This document shows positions 52,714 to 61,095 of a stretch of 64,000 nt of DNA, piece after piece (the stretch's first letter is position 1; each line of letters starts with the position of its first letter). Location of the stretch: positions 26,261 through 90,260 of the forward strand of contig JAFIGD010000016.1 in NCBI GenBank assembly GCA_020831625.1, in the 5' to 3' direction. A program made the position numbers and the translations under genes. Source of the stretch: Verrucomicrobiota bacterium (GTDB lineage: Bacteria > Verrucomicrobiota > Kiritimatiellia > SS1-B-03-39 > UBA6053). The notes under the pieces were generated by a model. It was not told the origin of the DNA. It saw only the letters and a list, made by a program, of their open reading frames with translations, and searched no databases.

Positions 52714-55593
52714 TTATTTTTCAGCCGGTTCCGCCTCCTCCTCCGTTTCCAACCCTGTATCCGACTCTGCTTCCCCCTCCACCTCCGCTTTTGGCATCAG
52801 CACAAACACCGCATGATCCGGCACCCTAAAGAACCGACGGGCCGTGTCCCGCACGTTTTCAGCGTTGATGCCGGCGACATAGTCCTCGAAGTCCAACAGC
52901 ACCCGGGGATCCTCCCCGGCCCAGTCGTAGAAAGGCAACACCCAGTTCCAGAACTCGTTCCGCGTCAGATCCACCTCCCGCTGACGCCGCTGCGTCTCGC
53001 GCACCGTCTGCATATAGCTCTCCGCCAGCGGTTCGGTCGTGAACGACGCCAGCAAATCATACACGCCCTGAATCAGCGTGTCCACCTGACCCGGATCGCA
53101 GCCGAAGCGGATATTCAGTTGCACCCGCGGTTCGGGATACTGGGTGAAGGTCGGCCAGACCGACACATGATAGGTGCCGCTCATCTCCTCCCGCAGCACC
53201 TCCCGCGCCCGGATCCGCAGTGCCGCGATCATCGAATTCACCGCGTGGCGGCTGTCGAAGTCGTATTCAAAGTCATCCGACGTCCAGATCATCCGCACTT
53301 CACTGATCGGCTCCTGGCCCATCCGCACCGTGTGTTTCAATTCATGCCGCGGCACCTCCACCGCCAGATCGATCCGCTCCGGGGCCTCATCCTCCGCCGG
53401 CAGTCCGCCCAGCCATAGCGCGGCCAGCGGTTCTATCTCCTCCAGCGTGAACGCGCCGGTGAACAAAAACGTGAAGCCGGCCGCGTTGGAGAACCGCTCC
53501 CGGTAGATCGCATGGGCCCGGCTCAGGTCCATGGCACGGACCATTTCCTCGGTCGTGGGCACCAGCCGGGGATGATGTTGGGTCATGCTGCCGGAAATCA
53601 GATCGTTGAACACCTCCCGCGGATCCGCCAGCCGGTTGCGAACCGAGGCGATCATCCGCCGCCGGTGCGCCTCAAACGCCTCCGGGTCTTTACCCGGAGC
53701 GGTGAAATGCAAATAAATCAGCTCAAACAGCGTTTCCAGATCCCGCGGACTCGCCCCGCCGTTCAGCGAAGCCTGATTCCCCTCCAGGCCGGGCGAGACC
53801 GAAACCAGGCGACCCGCCAGCATGTTTTGCAGCTCCACCGCCGAAAACGGACCCAGACCGCTCACAGTCACCGATGAATCCGCCGCCCGCATATGCGGCA
53901 GATCCTCCAGCGGCAGATGATTCGTGCCGCCCGGCGCCCAGGCGCTCATCAAAATCTGGTCCTGCTTGAACGGCGTGGGTTTCAATTTCACCCGCACGCC
54001 GTTGGACAGGGTCAGGATCGTGACCTCCAGTTCCTCGATCACCTCCCGGTTCACCACCTCCCCGGATTCGGGCGGATGCTCCACCAGCGGCACATCGGAC
54101 ACCGTGTCGATTCTCGGCTGCAGATCCAGCCCCTCGATCCGGTCGAACACCGCCAACAGCGCCTCCTCCGCCGGCAGATTGTGCGCCCCGTTCCGGGACG
54201 GACCGTCCGCAAGCACCACCCGGTCGGTTGGCCGCTTCCAGGATCGGAACCTCTCCAACAGCGCGTCCGCGTCCACCACCTCAAGTTCTTCCCGGTGCAG
54301 TTCCAGCTCCCGGGCCGGACCCGGCACAAAGGTTCCCGTCAGCGCGTGATCAATCATTTCCCGCACCCAGACATCATGCTCGGTGTTTTCCCGCTCCTGC
54401 TCCATCCGCTCCACCGCCCGGAGCCGCCGCCGTTTGGCGCGGTCCAGCTCCCCTTCACTGAACCCGTGACGGCTCATCCGCTCCGATTCCGCCAGCAGGG
54501 CCTCCATCGCGGTTTCAAACGCCCCAGGCTCATCCTCCACCTGGGCGAACAACAGATACACATCCCCGCCCCGCGTATAACTCCCCTTATACACACTCGC
54601 CCGCAAAAACGGCGCGTCCGGACGCTGACTGATCTCGATGAACCGCTGCTGCAGCATATCCGTCAGCAACCCCTCATGAATTGAGCGGCGATAATCGTCC
54701 TCCGTCAAAACCGGATCGGGCGGCATCTTCCACATCAGGGTCAGCGTGGACGAGGTCAATTCCGGATCATGAAACACCCCCACCTTGGTTTCCTCATGCG
54801 GCGGATGGGTGAACACCGGACGTTCCGGGGCGTCCTCCGGCATCGTCAAAAACGCAAAATGCTCATGAATCCGGGCCCGGGTCTCCTCCACATCCAGATT
54901 GCCCACCGCGATCACCGACATCAGATCCGGCCGGTACCAGTCCCGGTAAAAATCCCGCAGCCGTTCGAAATCAAAATCCTCCAGCACCTCCAGAATCCCG
55001 ATCGGCAGCCGTTCCGCATAGCGCGACCCGGCAAACATCACCGGAAATTTGAGATCCCGAATCCGCTGGGGACCGCCGCGCCGGCCCCGCCATTCCTCAA
55101 TAATGATGCCCCGCTCCATTTCAATCGCCTCGTCATCGGCGGTGACCCGCCCCGCCCAGTCCGCGAGAATCAAAAAGCCCCGCTCCACCACATCCGGCTT
55201 GTCCGTGGGCAGCCGCAGGCGGTACACCGTCTCGTCAAAGGAGGTGTAGGCATTCAAATCCGGGCCGAAGCCCACCCCCAGCGACTCCAGAAACTTCACC
55301 ATCTCATTCTTTTCAAAATTTTCCGTGCCGTTGAAGGCGACATGTTCCAGATAATGCGCCAGTCCCTGCTGATCCGCCTCCTCCAGCACCGAACCCGCAT
55401 TCACCACCAGCCGCAGCTCCAGGCGGTTCTCCGGTTTGGCGTTGGGGCGGATAAAATACCGGAACCCGTTCGGGAGCGTGCCGGAGGTCCAGTCCGGATC
55501 CGTCAGTCCCGAGGGCACGTCTCCCGCCCGCACAACACACACCAGCGCCATCGCGCACACCGTCCAAAAACGAAACAGCTTCAAAATCCTCAT
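52714..55593 (-). CDS. M16-family zinc protease (PqqL/insulinase type), exported
   Basis: A 959-residue protein with two M16 halves. Signal peptide MRILKLFRFWTVCAMALVCVVRA; zinc motif HxxEH as His80, Glu83, His84 in HYLEHVAFNGT, with the downstream Glu in ERGIIIEEW. FEKNEMVKFLESLGVGFGPDLNAYTSFDETVYRL is the typical clamp entrance. The C-terminal half lacks the zinc motif, as is usual. The last 25 residues are acidic and low-complexity. Start ATG 55593 has GGAGAG 9 bases upstream and gives the signal peptide. Likely degrades peptides in the periplasm. Confidence 0.9.
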   Translation of the reverse strand: MRILKLFRFWTVCAMALVCVVRAGDVPSGLTDPDWTSGTLPNGFRYFIRPNAKPENRLELRLVVNAGSVLEEADQQGLAHYLEHVAFNGTENFEKNEMVKFLESLGVGFGPDLNAYTSFDETVYRLRLPTDKPDVVERGFLILADWAGRVTADDEAIEMERGIIIEEWRGRRGGPQRIRDLKFPVMFAGSRYAERLPIGILEVLEDFDFERLRDFYRDWYRPDLMSVIAVGNLDVEETRARIHEHFAFLTMPEDAPERPVFTHPPHEETKVGVFHDPELTSSTLTLMWKMPPDPVLTEDDYRRSIHEGLLTDMLQQRFIEISQRPDAPFLRASVYKGSYTRGGDVYLLFAQVEDEPGAFETAMEALLAESERMSRHGFSEGELDRAKRRRLRAVERMEQERENTEHDVWVREMIDHALTGTFVPGPARELELHREELEVVDADALLERFRSWKRPTDRVVLADGPSRNGAHNLPAEEALLAVFDRIEGLDLQPRIDTVSDVPLVEHPPESGEVVNREVIEELEVTILTLSNGVRVKLKPTPFKQDQILMSAWAPGGTNHLPLEDLPHMRAADSSVTVSGLGPFSAVELQNMLAGRLVSVSPGLEGNQASLNGGASPRDLETLFELIYLHFTAPGKDPEAFEAHRRRMIASVRNRLADPREVFNDLISGSMTQHHPRLVPTTEEMVRAMDLSRAHAIYRERFSNAAGFTFLFTGAFTLEEIEPLAALWLGGLPAEDEAPERIDLAVEVPRHELKHTVRMGQEPISEVRMIWTSDDFEYDFDSRHAVNSMIAALRIRAREVLREEMSGTYHVSVWPTFTQYPEPRVQLNIRFGCDPGQVDTLIQGVYDLLASFTTEPLAESYMQTVRETQRRQREVDLTRNEFWNWVLPFYDWAGEDPRVLLDFEDYVAGINAENVRDTARRFFRVPDHAVFVLMPKAEVEGEAESDTGLETEEEAEPAEK

Positions 55594-55699
55594 TACAGTG
55601 CTCTCCATTGAAAAATTACGAAAATGATCAAACCACAAGAGATATCATAGTCCATGTAAAAGCAAACTTTGTTCATCATTTCTTTCCAGTTGATCGCCC

Positions 55700-55758
55700 T
55701 GAATCTTAATCGTAATCTTAATCTTAATCTTAATCGTAATCTTAATCGAATCGCTTTC
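55700..55758 (+). repeat. CTTAAT hexanucleotide array with CGTAAT variants
   Basis: About eight hexamers (CTTAAT or CGTAAT) followed by CGAATCGCTTTCGC, the same trailing phrase as after the arrays at 2289 and 6790. It lies about 100 bases upstream of the M16 start. The whole spacer 55594-56211 is repeats and contains no gene. Confidence 0.88.
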
Positions 55759-55766
55759 GCTCCCCC

Positions 55767-55801
55767 CTCGTCACTCCCCCCTCGTCACTCGTCATTCGTC
55801 A
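55767..55801 (-). repeat. Heptamer array (TGACGAR), five units
   Basis: Five 7-base units in register, one of them CTCCCCC. This is the only one of the four heptamer arrays not touching a stop codon; it lies just beyond the CTTAAT array. Confidence 0.85.
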
Positions 55802-55870
55802 CTGGCTCACAGCCACTCCCCCCTTCCTTTCCTTCCTTCCCTTCTGTTCAAAACGCCTTCTGCCCCACAG

Positions 55871-55899
55871 CATCCGTGTTCATCCGTGTCCATCCGTGG
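55871..55899. repeat. CATCCGTG triple repeat
   Basis: Three copies of CATCCGTG at 10-base spacing. The reverse complement (CACGGATG) matches phrases in the repeats at 6721-6782. It lies next to a CTTAAT array here too. Confidence 0.75.
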
Positions 55900-55917
55900 T
55901 TTAATTCCCCCCTGCCT

Positions 55918-56055
55918 CTCCGCCGTAAAGGCGGTAGCTTCGTTGCACTCGCTACGCGCACCAAAGACGCTTCGCGTCGCATCTCCGCCGTAAAGGCGGT
56001 AGCTTCGTTGCACCCGCTACGCGCCAAAGACGCTTCGCGTCGCCTCTCCGCCGTA
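55918..56055. repeat. 63-65-bp tandem repeat with internal hairpins, two and a fraction copies
   Basis: Units start at 55918, 55983 and 56046 with CTCCGCCGTAA. Each full unit can form CCGCC-GTAAA-GGCGG and GACGC-TTC-GCGTC stem-loops. Beyond it ACGTTCGATTTAAACTTC occurs twice (about 56067-56130). Function unknown. Confidence 0.82.
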
Positions 56056-56137
56056 ACCGGTGTTCAACGTTCGATTTAAACTTCTTCCTTCTTTTACTTA
56101 AACGTTCGACGTTCGATTTAAACTTCACCCTTCCCCA

Positions 56138-56221
56138 CCCGTCACTCGTCACTCCCCACTCGTCATTCGTCACTCTCCACCCGTCACTCCCCACTCGTCA
56201 TTCGTCATTCGTCACTCCCCC
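56138..56221 (-). repeat. Heptamer array (TGACGAR), twelve units, containing the stop codon of the PDZ gene
   Basis: Twelve 7-base units in register. In the minus-strand sense the first units read GGGGGAG TGACGAA TGACGAA, and the PDZ gene stop (TGA 56214-56212) is the start of the second unit. Confidence 0.9.
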
Positions 56222-56919
56222 CCCTCCTCCTCCCTCGGAAAATGCCCGACAGGAAACGTGGGATCCTCCGGTTCACCGCGGCCCGAAAGTTCCCGCAGCC
56301 ACGCCTCCACCCGCGCGGGCCGCTCATTGCCCGCCCCCTCCAGGTGACCCGGCCGCGAATCCAGCGGAAATTGAATCCGCAGGGCCTCCCCGCCCCGCGT
56401 CACATCAAACCGCAGAATCGTGCCCGGCGGCACCCCCGCAATCCGTTCGGAGAACGCCTGCATAGACCCCAGCGCGTCCACCGAATCCTCCTCCACCCCC
56501 ACAATCAAATCGCCCGCACGCAGCCCCGCCGCCTCGCCCGCATGACCCGCCAGCACTGAAACCACCCGAATGCCCGCTTTCCCCTCCCCGTCCGCGCTCC
56601 ATTCCATGTTGATCCCGATAAAGCCCGGCGGCAGCCCGAACAAATAGCGGCCCGCCAGCGGCGTGAGCAGCGCCTCCAGACGGAAACGCACCTCCAAATC
56701 GCGGGTTTCCTGATAGCGGTCCGCCAGCGCCAGCAGCATATACCGCGGAAACCGGGCGCTGTACGCCGACAGGGTTTCAAACGCCTCCTGACGCGCCGCG
56801 TGCGGCTCCGCGCCCAGCCGCAGCACCAGTTCATCCAGCCGACCTTCGTCCGGCAGCGTTTCGGCCCGCAGCGCGCCCCCAAGCAACAACATCACCGCCA
56901 GCCACACCCTCGGCGTCAT
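56212..56919 (-). CDS. Exported PDZ-domain protein
   Basis: A 235-residue protein with a signal peptide (MTPRVWLAVMLLLGGALRA), a helical N-terminal region (20-95) and one PDZ domain (about 98-190): GFIGINMEW as the carboxylate-binding loop, HAGEAAGLRAGDLIVGVEED and PPGTILRFDVTRGGE. No protease domain is present. The 4-base overlap with ftsZ makes it the last gene of the division cluster, so a role in septal or envelope assembly is possible but unproven. Its stop codon is provided by a heptamer repeat array. Confidence 0.8.
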   Translation of the reverse strand: MTPRVWLAVMLLLGGALRAETLPDEGRLDELVLRLGAEPHAARQEAFETLSAYSARFPRYMLLALADRYQETRDLEVRFRLEALLTPLAGRYLFGLPPGFIGINMEWSADGEGKAGIRVVSVLAGHAGEAAGLRAGDLIVGVEEDSVDALGSMQAFSERIAGVPPGTILRFDVTRGGEALRIQFPLDSRPGHLEGAGNERPARVEAWLRELSGRGEPEDPTFPVGHFPREEEGGE

Positions 56920-58121
56920 GATCCGCTCCGCTGCCGGTTCTGACTCAGCCGAATCCCCCGCCGGATAAACGTCGGCGTGTCCAGATCCTCCCCGTCCACC
57001 ACCGTCGGACTCGCCCCCTTGAAGCGGCCGCGCGTGTCCGACCCCAAATTGATTTCACTCTGCACCAGTTTTCCGGACGCGTTGGGATCCCCGGCCTCCT
57101 CCCCGCCGTCCGTTTCCTCTCCGGCCTCCTCCTCGTCCGCCGCCACCGGCGCCGCCGCGCTCGACCAGCGCTCCGCCACCATCACCACAATCCCCAGACT
57201 GCTTCCGAAACGCGGCTCCTGCGCAATCCCGATCTTCAGCGAGGCGTCCGAACGCAGCACCGCCCGGATTTCCGTGCTCACCTGCTCCAACTCGCCGATC
57301 GTGGTCTTGGGCCCGCACAGAATCCCCATCACAATCCCGCTGCTGTGCGCGATCAGACTTCCCCGGTCCAATACCGGATGCGAAAACAACTGCTCCACCA
57401 CCGCCCGCGCCCGGTCCGGGCCCTCCGCCGACACCGCCGCCAGACGGCAATACCCGTCCGCACGTGACATCACATGAATCACATCCCGCAGCGTCAACGG
57501 CATCAGCCAGCCCGTCCGCAGCAGCACCGCCAGCCCCCCCAGCGCCCGGGACACCTCCACCCCGCAGCGGCCCAGCACCTGACGCAACGGCATGTCCCCG
57601 TCCGTCTTCAACACATCCAGCGGAAACACCAGGCACGCCTGCGCGTGATCCCGGATATGCGCCAGCGCCACATCCGCCACATGCCGCCGGTGACCGCCCT
57701 CCAGCTCCAGCGGCCGCACCGCCGCCGCCAATACCGTCGCCCCCAAATCCCGCGCCCGCTCCGCAATATACGCCCCCACACCGCCCCCCGTGCCCCCGCC
57801 CAGCCCCAGAATCAGCAACACCACCCGGTGACCCGACAGCAGCCGCACAATCTCCTCATCCTGCATTTCCGCGCAGGACCGCGCCAAATCCGGATTCCCC
57901 CCCGCGCCCAGACCGCCCAGCTTGCCCTCCCCCAGCAAGAGCTTTTCCGGAAACGCGCAGGCCTCCAGCGCCGCCGCGTCCGTGTCCACCGCCGCATAAC
58001 TGAAATCCGGCACCTTGCCCGGCAAATGCGCAATCAGGCGCATCCCCGCATACCCGATTCCCAGAAAGAGAATCGACAGCGCCTCCCGCGTCTCTTCAGG
58101 TTGTGGGGTTCCGGTGATCAT
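56916..58121 (-). CDS. ftsZ: Divergent FtsZ (tubulin-like division GTPase)
   Basis: A 401-residue FtsZ by position after ftsQ-ftsA and by motifs: G-box GLGGGTGGGVG (residues 106-116; usual GGGTGTG), AAVDTDAAALE for the T2/NTD element, and the C-terminal peptide LDTPTFIRRGIRLSQNR, which binds FtsA in other bacteria. It is unusual elsewhere: T1 reads GIGYAGMRL rather than GVGGGGxNA, and the catalytic T7 loop NxDFADV is PLTLRDV (208-214), keeping the second Asp (213) but with Thr210 in place of the first. GTP hydrolysis may be weak. Overlaps ftsA and the PDZ gene by 4 bases each. Confidence 0.9.
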   Translation of the reverse strand: MITGTPQPEETREALSILFLGIGYAGMRLIAHLPGKVPDFSYAAVDTDAAALEACAFPEKLLLGEGKLGGLGAGGNPDLARSCAEMQDEEIVRLLSGHRVVLLILGLGGGTGGGVGAYIAERARDLGATVLAAAVRPLELEGGHRRHVADVALAHIRDHAQACLVFPLDVLKTDGDMPLRQVLGRCGVEVSRALGGLAVLLRTGWLMPLTLRDVIHVMSRADGYCRLAAVSAEGPDRARAVVEQLFSHPVLDRGSLIAHSSGIVMGILCGPKTTIGELEQVSTEIRAVLRSDASLKIGIAQEPRFGSSLGIVVMVAERWSSAAAPVAADEEEAGEETDGGEEAGDPNASGKLVQSEINLGSDTRGRFKGASPTVVDGEDLDTPTFIRRGIRLSQNRQRSGS

Positions 58122-59323
58122 TTTTTGGACAAAAACGGTTTAAACAAATTGCGGATCGAAAAGCCGCGGGGACTCTGGGTGTCGGTCTGCAACACATGAC
58201 GAATCATGCCCGTCGCCGCCGCGAACTCCGGATTGTCACCCGGCGTCGACAAACCGCTCACATCCTTCGGCAAGCCGATATGACACGGCATCTCAAACAC
58301 CTGCGAGGCCAGCTCCGTCACCCGCGGCACCCGCGCGCCGCCCCCCGTCAGCACCACCCCCGCCCGCATCCCCCGGCGGAACAGCTCCTCGCCCAGCGCC
58401 GATTTGATCAGCTCAAAGGTCTCCTGCATCCGCGCATGCACAATCGTGTTCAGATCCCGCGACCGCACATCGCCCCCCCGGAAGCCCCCGTCCGGCGGCA
58501 CTGTCACTTTGCGGTCCCGCGCCAGCAAATCCACCATCGCCTCGCCGTGCTTGCGCTTCAGGCGCTCCGCCTGCGGCGTCGACAAACTCAGCCCGATGGA
58601 AATATCATGGGTCACATGATCCCCGCCCACCGCGAAGCCCCCCGCGCGCAGCGGCAGATTGTCCTGATACAGCACATAATCCGTGGTGCCCCCGCCCAGA
58701 TCAATCAGCAGCGCCCCGCCCTCCCGCTGCGAGGGCGTCAGCACCCCCAGCGCCGAACACAGCCCGCCAAAGGCCACATCATACACATCCAGCCCCGCCT
58801 CCTCCGCCACCGTCACCAGATTGTTCAGCCCCATCCGCTCCGCATACAGAATCAGCATGTCCACCGACAGCCGGGTGCCGTTCATCCCCACCGGATTCGT
58901 CACCCCGTCACTCAAATCCGCCCGGGTGTAAAAATACTGCGGAATCGCGTGGAGCACCTCGAATTCCGGGGCCAGATTCACCGCCCGCGCATTGCGGATC
59001 GCGTCCAGACGGTCCTCGTCGGTCACCACCGACTCCGCCGGAAAGCTCACCATGCCCCGGTTCACAATCTGACGGAACAGCCCGCCGCTGCATACCAGCA
59101 GCACCTCCTGAATGCTCGCATCCGCCTGCTCCTCCGCCTCCGCCAGCGCCTGCTTCACACAGGTCACCGCGTTCTTCACATCCATCACCTGCCCCTTGCG
59201 GATGCCGCGCGACGGCACAATGCCCACCCCGGTAATCAGGATATGCTTGTCCTCGCGGGGCTGGGCCACCAGAACCCGCACCTCGGTCGTGCCAATCTCA
59301 AGAGCCGCCAGCGCGCGTGCCAT
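58118..59323 (-). CDS. ftsA: Cell division protein FtsA (actin-like)
   Basis: A 401-residue actin-fold protein that anchors FtsZ to the membrane. Phosphate 1 ALEIGTTEVRVLVA at the N-terminus, SHS2/1C domain following VSFPAE, phosphate 2 LLIDLGGGTTDYVLY, adenosine motif VVLTGGGARVPRV, and a C-terminal amphipathic stretch SIRNLFKPFLSKK fitting the membrane-targeting helix. The start at 59323 sits one base from the ftsQ stop (TAATATG), preferred over a longer frame from 59371. Confidence 0.95.
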   Translation of the reverse strand: MARALAALEIGTTEVRVLVAQPREDKHILITGVGIVPSRGIRKGQVMDVKNAVTCVKQALAEAEEQADASIQEVLLVCSGGLFRQIVNRGMVSFPAESVVTDEDRLDAIRNARAVNLAPEFEVLHAIPQYFYTRADLSDGVTNPVGMNGTRLSVDMLILYAERMGLNNLVTVAEEAGLDVYDVAFGGLCSALGVLTPSQREGGALLIDLGGGTTDYVLYQDNLPLRAGGFAVGGDHVTHDISIGLSLSTPQAERLKRKHGEAMVDLLARDRKVTVPPDGGFRGGDVRSRDLNTIVHARMQETFELIKSALGEELFRRGMRAGVVLTGGGARVPRVTELASQVFEMPCHIGLPKDVSGLSTPGDNPEFAAATGMIRHVLQTDTQSPRGFSIRNLFKPFLSKK

Positions 59324-59324
59324 A

Positions 59325-60200
59325 TTATCTCGGAGCTCCAATCCGGTTTTCCCCGCGGGGCCGCAAATCAAAATACGTCAACTCCCGCTGCTGACGCCGC
59401 GCCAGATCAATCATCCTTGTCGCCTCCTCCAGCACCCGCCGCGCGTCCTCGCCCCTGGGCAGCAGCACCTTGCTCCCGTCGCTCAAGCGCGCGTCCAGAT
59501 AATCCGGATGCCCCACACTGATCATCCGCACATCAAACAAATCCCGCTTCAGCGCCGGCATTTCCCGCAGCCGCGCCAGATACTCAAGCCCGTCCGCCGC
59601 CCGGCCCTGCGCGATCGTGTCCCCCAGCGTCACATTCTGCGGCACCCCCAAAAGGAACGGCAAATGCTTGTCCTGAAAACTCTTGCGGATCAGCACCCCC
59701 TCCACATCCACCAGCCAGTTCATATGGCCCTCCACCTGACCCATCCGCGCGATCGGCACCCGCTCGTTCACCCCGATCTCCAGCGTGCCCGGAAGCCGCC
59801 GCCGCACCACCGCCTGGCGGATAATCGGATTTTTCTCCAAACGGTCCCGCACCGTCGGCAGCGAAATCTGAAAAAGATTCGCCTCCCGCGGCACCCCCGC
59901 CCACTCCACCAGCAGCGCCTCCGGCAGCACCCCGTCCGTGCGCGCCTCCACCGTGGTCAAATTAAAGCGCGGATTGTTCGAAAACAGCAGACGCCCCATG
60001 CCGCCCGCCAGCATCCAAAGCCCCCAGCCCGCGATCAGCAGACACAGCCCCGCCACCACCCAGACCGCCGCCAGCGTCATCCCGTCGCCCACCGGCGCCG
60101 ATTTCGCCCGCGCGGTCACATGCAGCAGTCCCCCGTAGGTGGGATCTTTGCGGCCGCCGCGGACGGATTTGGTTGTGGAGGTCTTTTTACGGTTCTTCAT
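59325..60200 (-). CDS. ftsQ: Cell division protein FtsQ/DivIB
   Basis: A 291-residue bitopic protein: basic cytoplasmic N-terminus (MKNRKKTSTTKSVRGGRKD), membrane helix at about 42-70, then a POTRA-like domain (LTTVEARTDGVLPEALLVEW, VRDRLEKNPIIRQAVVRRRLPGTLEIGVNERVPIA) and the beta domain with DVEGVLI and LPFLLG. It scaffolds the divisome. ATG 60200 begins one base after the ddl stop. Confidence 0.92.
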   Translation of the reverse strand: MKNRKKTSTTKSVRGGRKDPTYGGLLHVTARAKSAPVGDGMTLAAVWVVAGLCLLIAGWGLWMLAGGMGRLLFSNNPRFNLTTVEARTDGVLPEALLVEWAGVPREANLFQISLPTVRDRLEKNPIIRQAVVRRRLPGTLEIGVNERVPIARMGQVEGHMNWLVDVEGVLIRKSFQDKHLPFLLGVPQNVTLGDTIAQGRAADGLEYLARLREMPALKRDLFDVRMISVGHPDYLDARLSDGSKVLLPRGEDARRVLEEATRMIDLARRQQRELTYFDLRPRGENRIGAPR

Positions 60201-60201
60201 G

Positions 60202-61095
60202 TCAGAGTTCTGCCAGTTCCATAATGCGCGCACACAAAACGTCAAACGAAAGTCCCGCCGCCGCGGCCGCTTTCGGCAACAGACTGGTCGCCGTGAACCC
60301 CGGCAACGGGTTCAGCTCCAGAATACAGAGATCCCCCCCGTCTGTCACTCGAAAATCGACCCGACCCAAATGCCGCCCCCCCAAAACCGCGTACGCCTCC
60401 CGCGCCGCCGCCGTGATTTTCGCGCTCAATTCCGCCGGAAACCGGGCCGGACACACATAATTCGTGTCCCCCCGCTGATACTTCGCCTCGTAATCATACA
60501 CCCCCGCCGCCGGCACGATTTCCACAATCGGCAGCGGATCCGCCCCCAGAAAGCCCACCGTGCACTCCCGCCCCGGAATAAACCGCTCCACCAGCATCCG
60601 CGCCCCGAACGCCCGCACCCGCGCCAGCGCCCCCGGCAACTCCGCCGCCTCCCGCACAATCTCCACCCCGATGCTCGACCCCTGCCGCGGCGCCTTCACC
60701 ACCAGCGGACACCCCATCGCCGGCACCCCCGCCCCCGTCACCATCTCATGCGGCGCGACCGGCAGCCCCGCCGCCGCCAGCAGCGACAACGCAATCTCCT
60801 TGTCAAAACTCCTCGGCATCTCCCAGCTCCGCGACCCCACATACGGCAGCCCCAGCTCCTCCAGCCGCCGCTGCGCCGTCCCGTCCTCCCCGAACTCCCC
60901 GTGCAACACCGGAAACACCGCCTCAACCCCCTCCGGCAGCGTGAACGCCAGCGACCGCACATCCGCCTCATGCACCGCATACCCCGCCGAACGCAACGCC
61001 GCCGCCACCGCCGCGCCCGAGCGCAGCGACACCTCGCGCTCCGCGCCCGGACCGCCCTTTAACACCGCAACTGACTGAAACCGTTTTTGACTCAT
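60202..61095 (-). CDS. ddl: D-alanine--D-alanine ligase
   Basis: A 297-residue ATP-grasp ligase. N-terminal GGPGAEREVSLRSGAAVAAAL, HGEFGEDGTAQRRLEELGLPYVGS, ATP-binding VKAPRQGSSIGVEIV, catalytic/metal region RVDFRVTDGGDLCILELNPLPGFTATSLLPKAA. It makes the D-Ala-D-Ala end of the stem peptide. Overlaps murC by 4 bases. A D-Ala-D-Lac specificity change cannot be inferred. Confidence 0.94.
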   Translation of the reverse strand: MSQKRFQSVAVLKGGPGAEREVSLRSGAAVAAALRSAGYAVHEADVRSLAFTLPEGVEAVFPVLHGEFGEDGTAQRRLEELGLPYVGSRSWEMPRSFDKEIALSLLAAAGLPVAPHEMVTGAGVPAMGCPLVVKAPRQGSSIGVEIVREAAELPGALARVRAFGARMLVERFIPGRECTVGFLGADPLPIVEIVPAAGVYDYEAKYQRGDTNYVCPARFPAELSAKITAAAREAYAVLGGRHLGRVDFRVTDGGDLCILELNPLPGFTATSLLPKAAAAAGLSFDVLCARIMELAEL

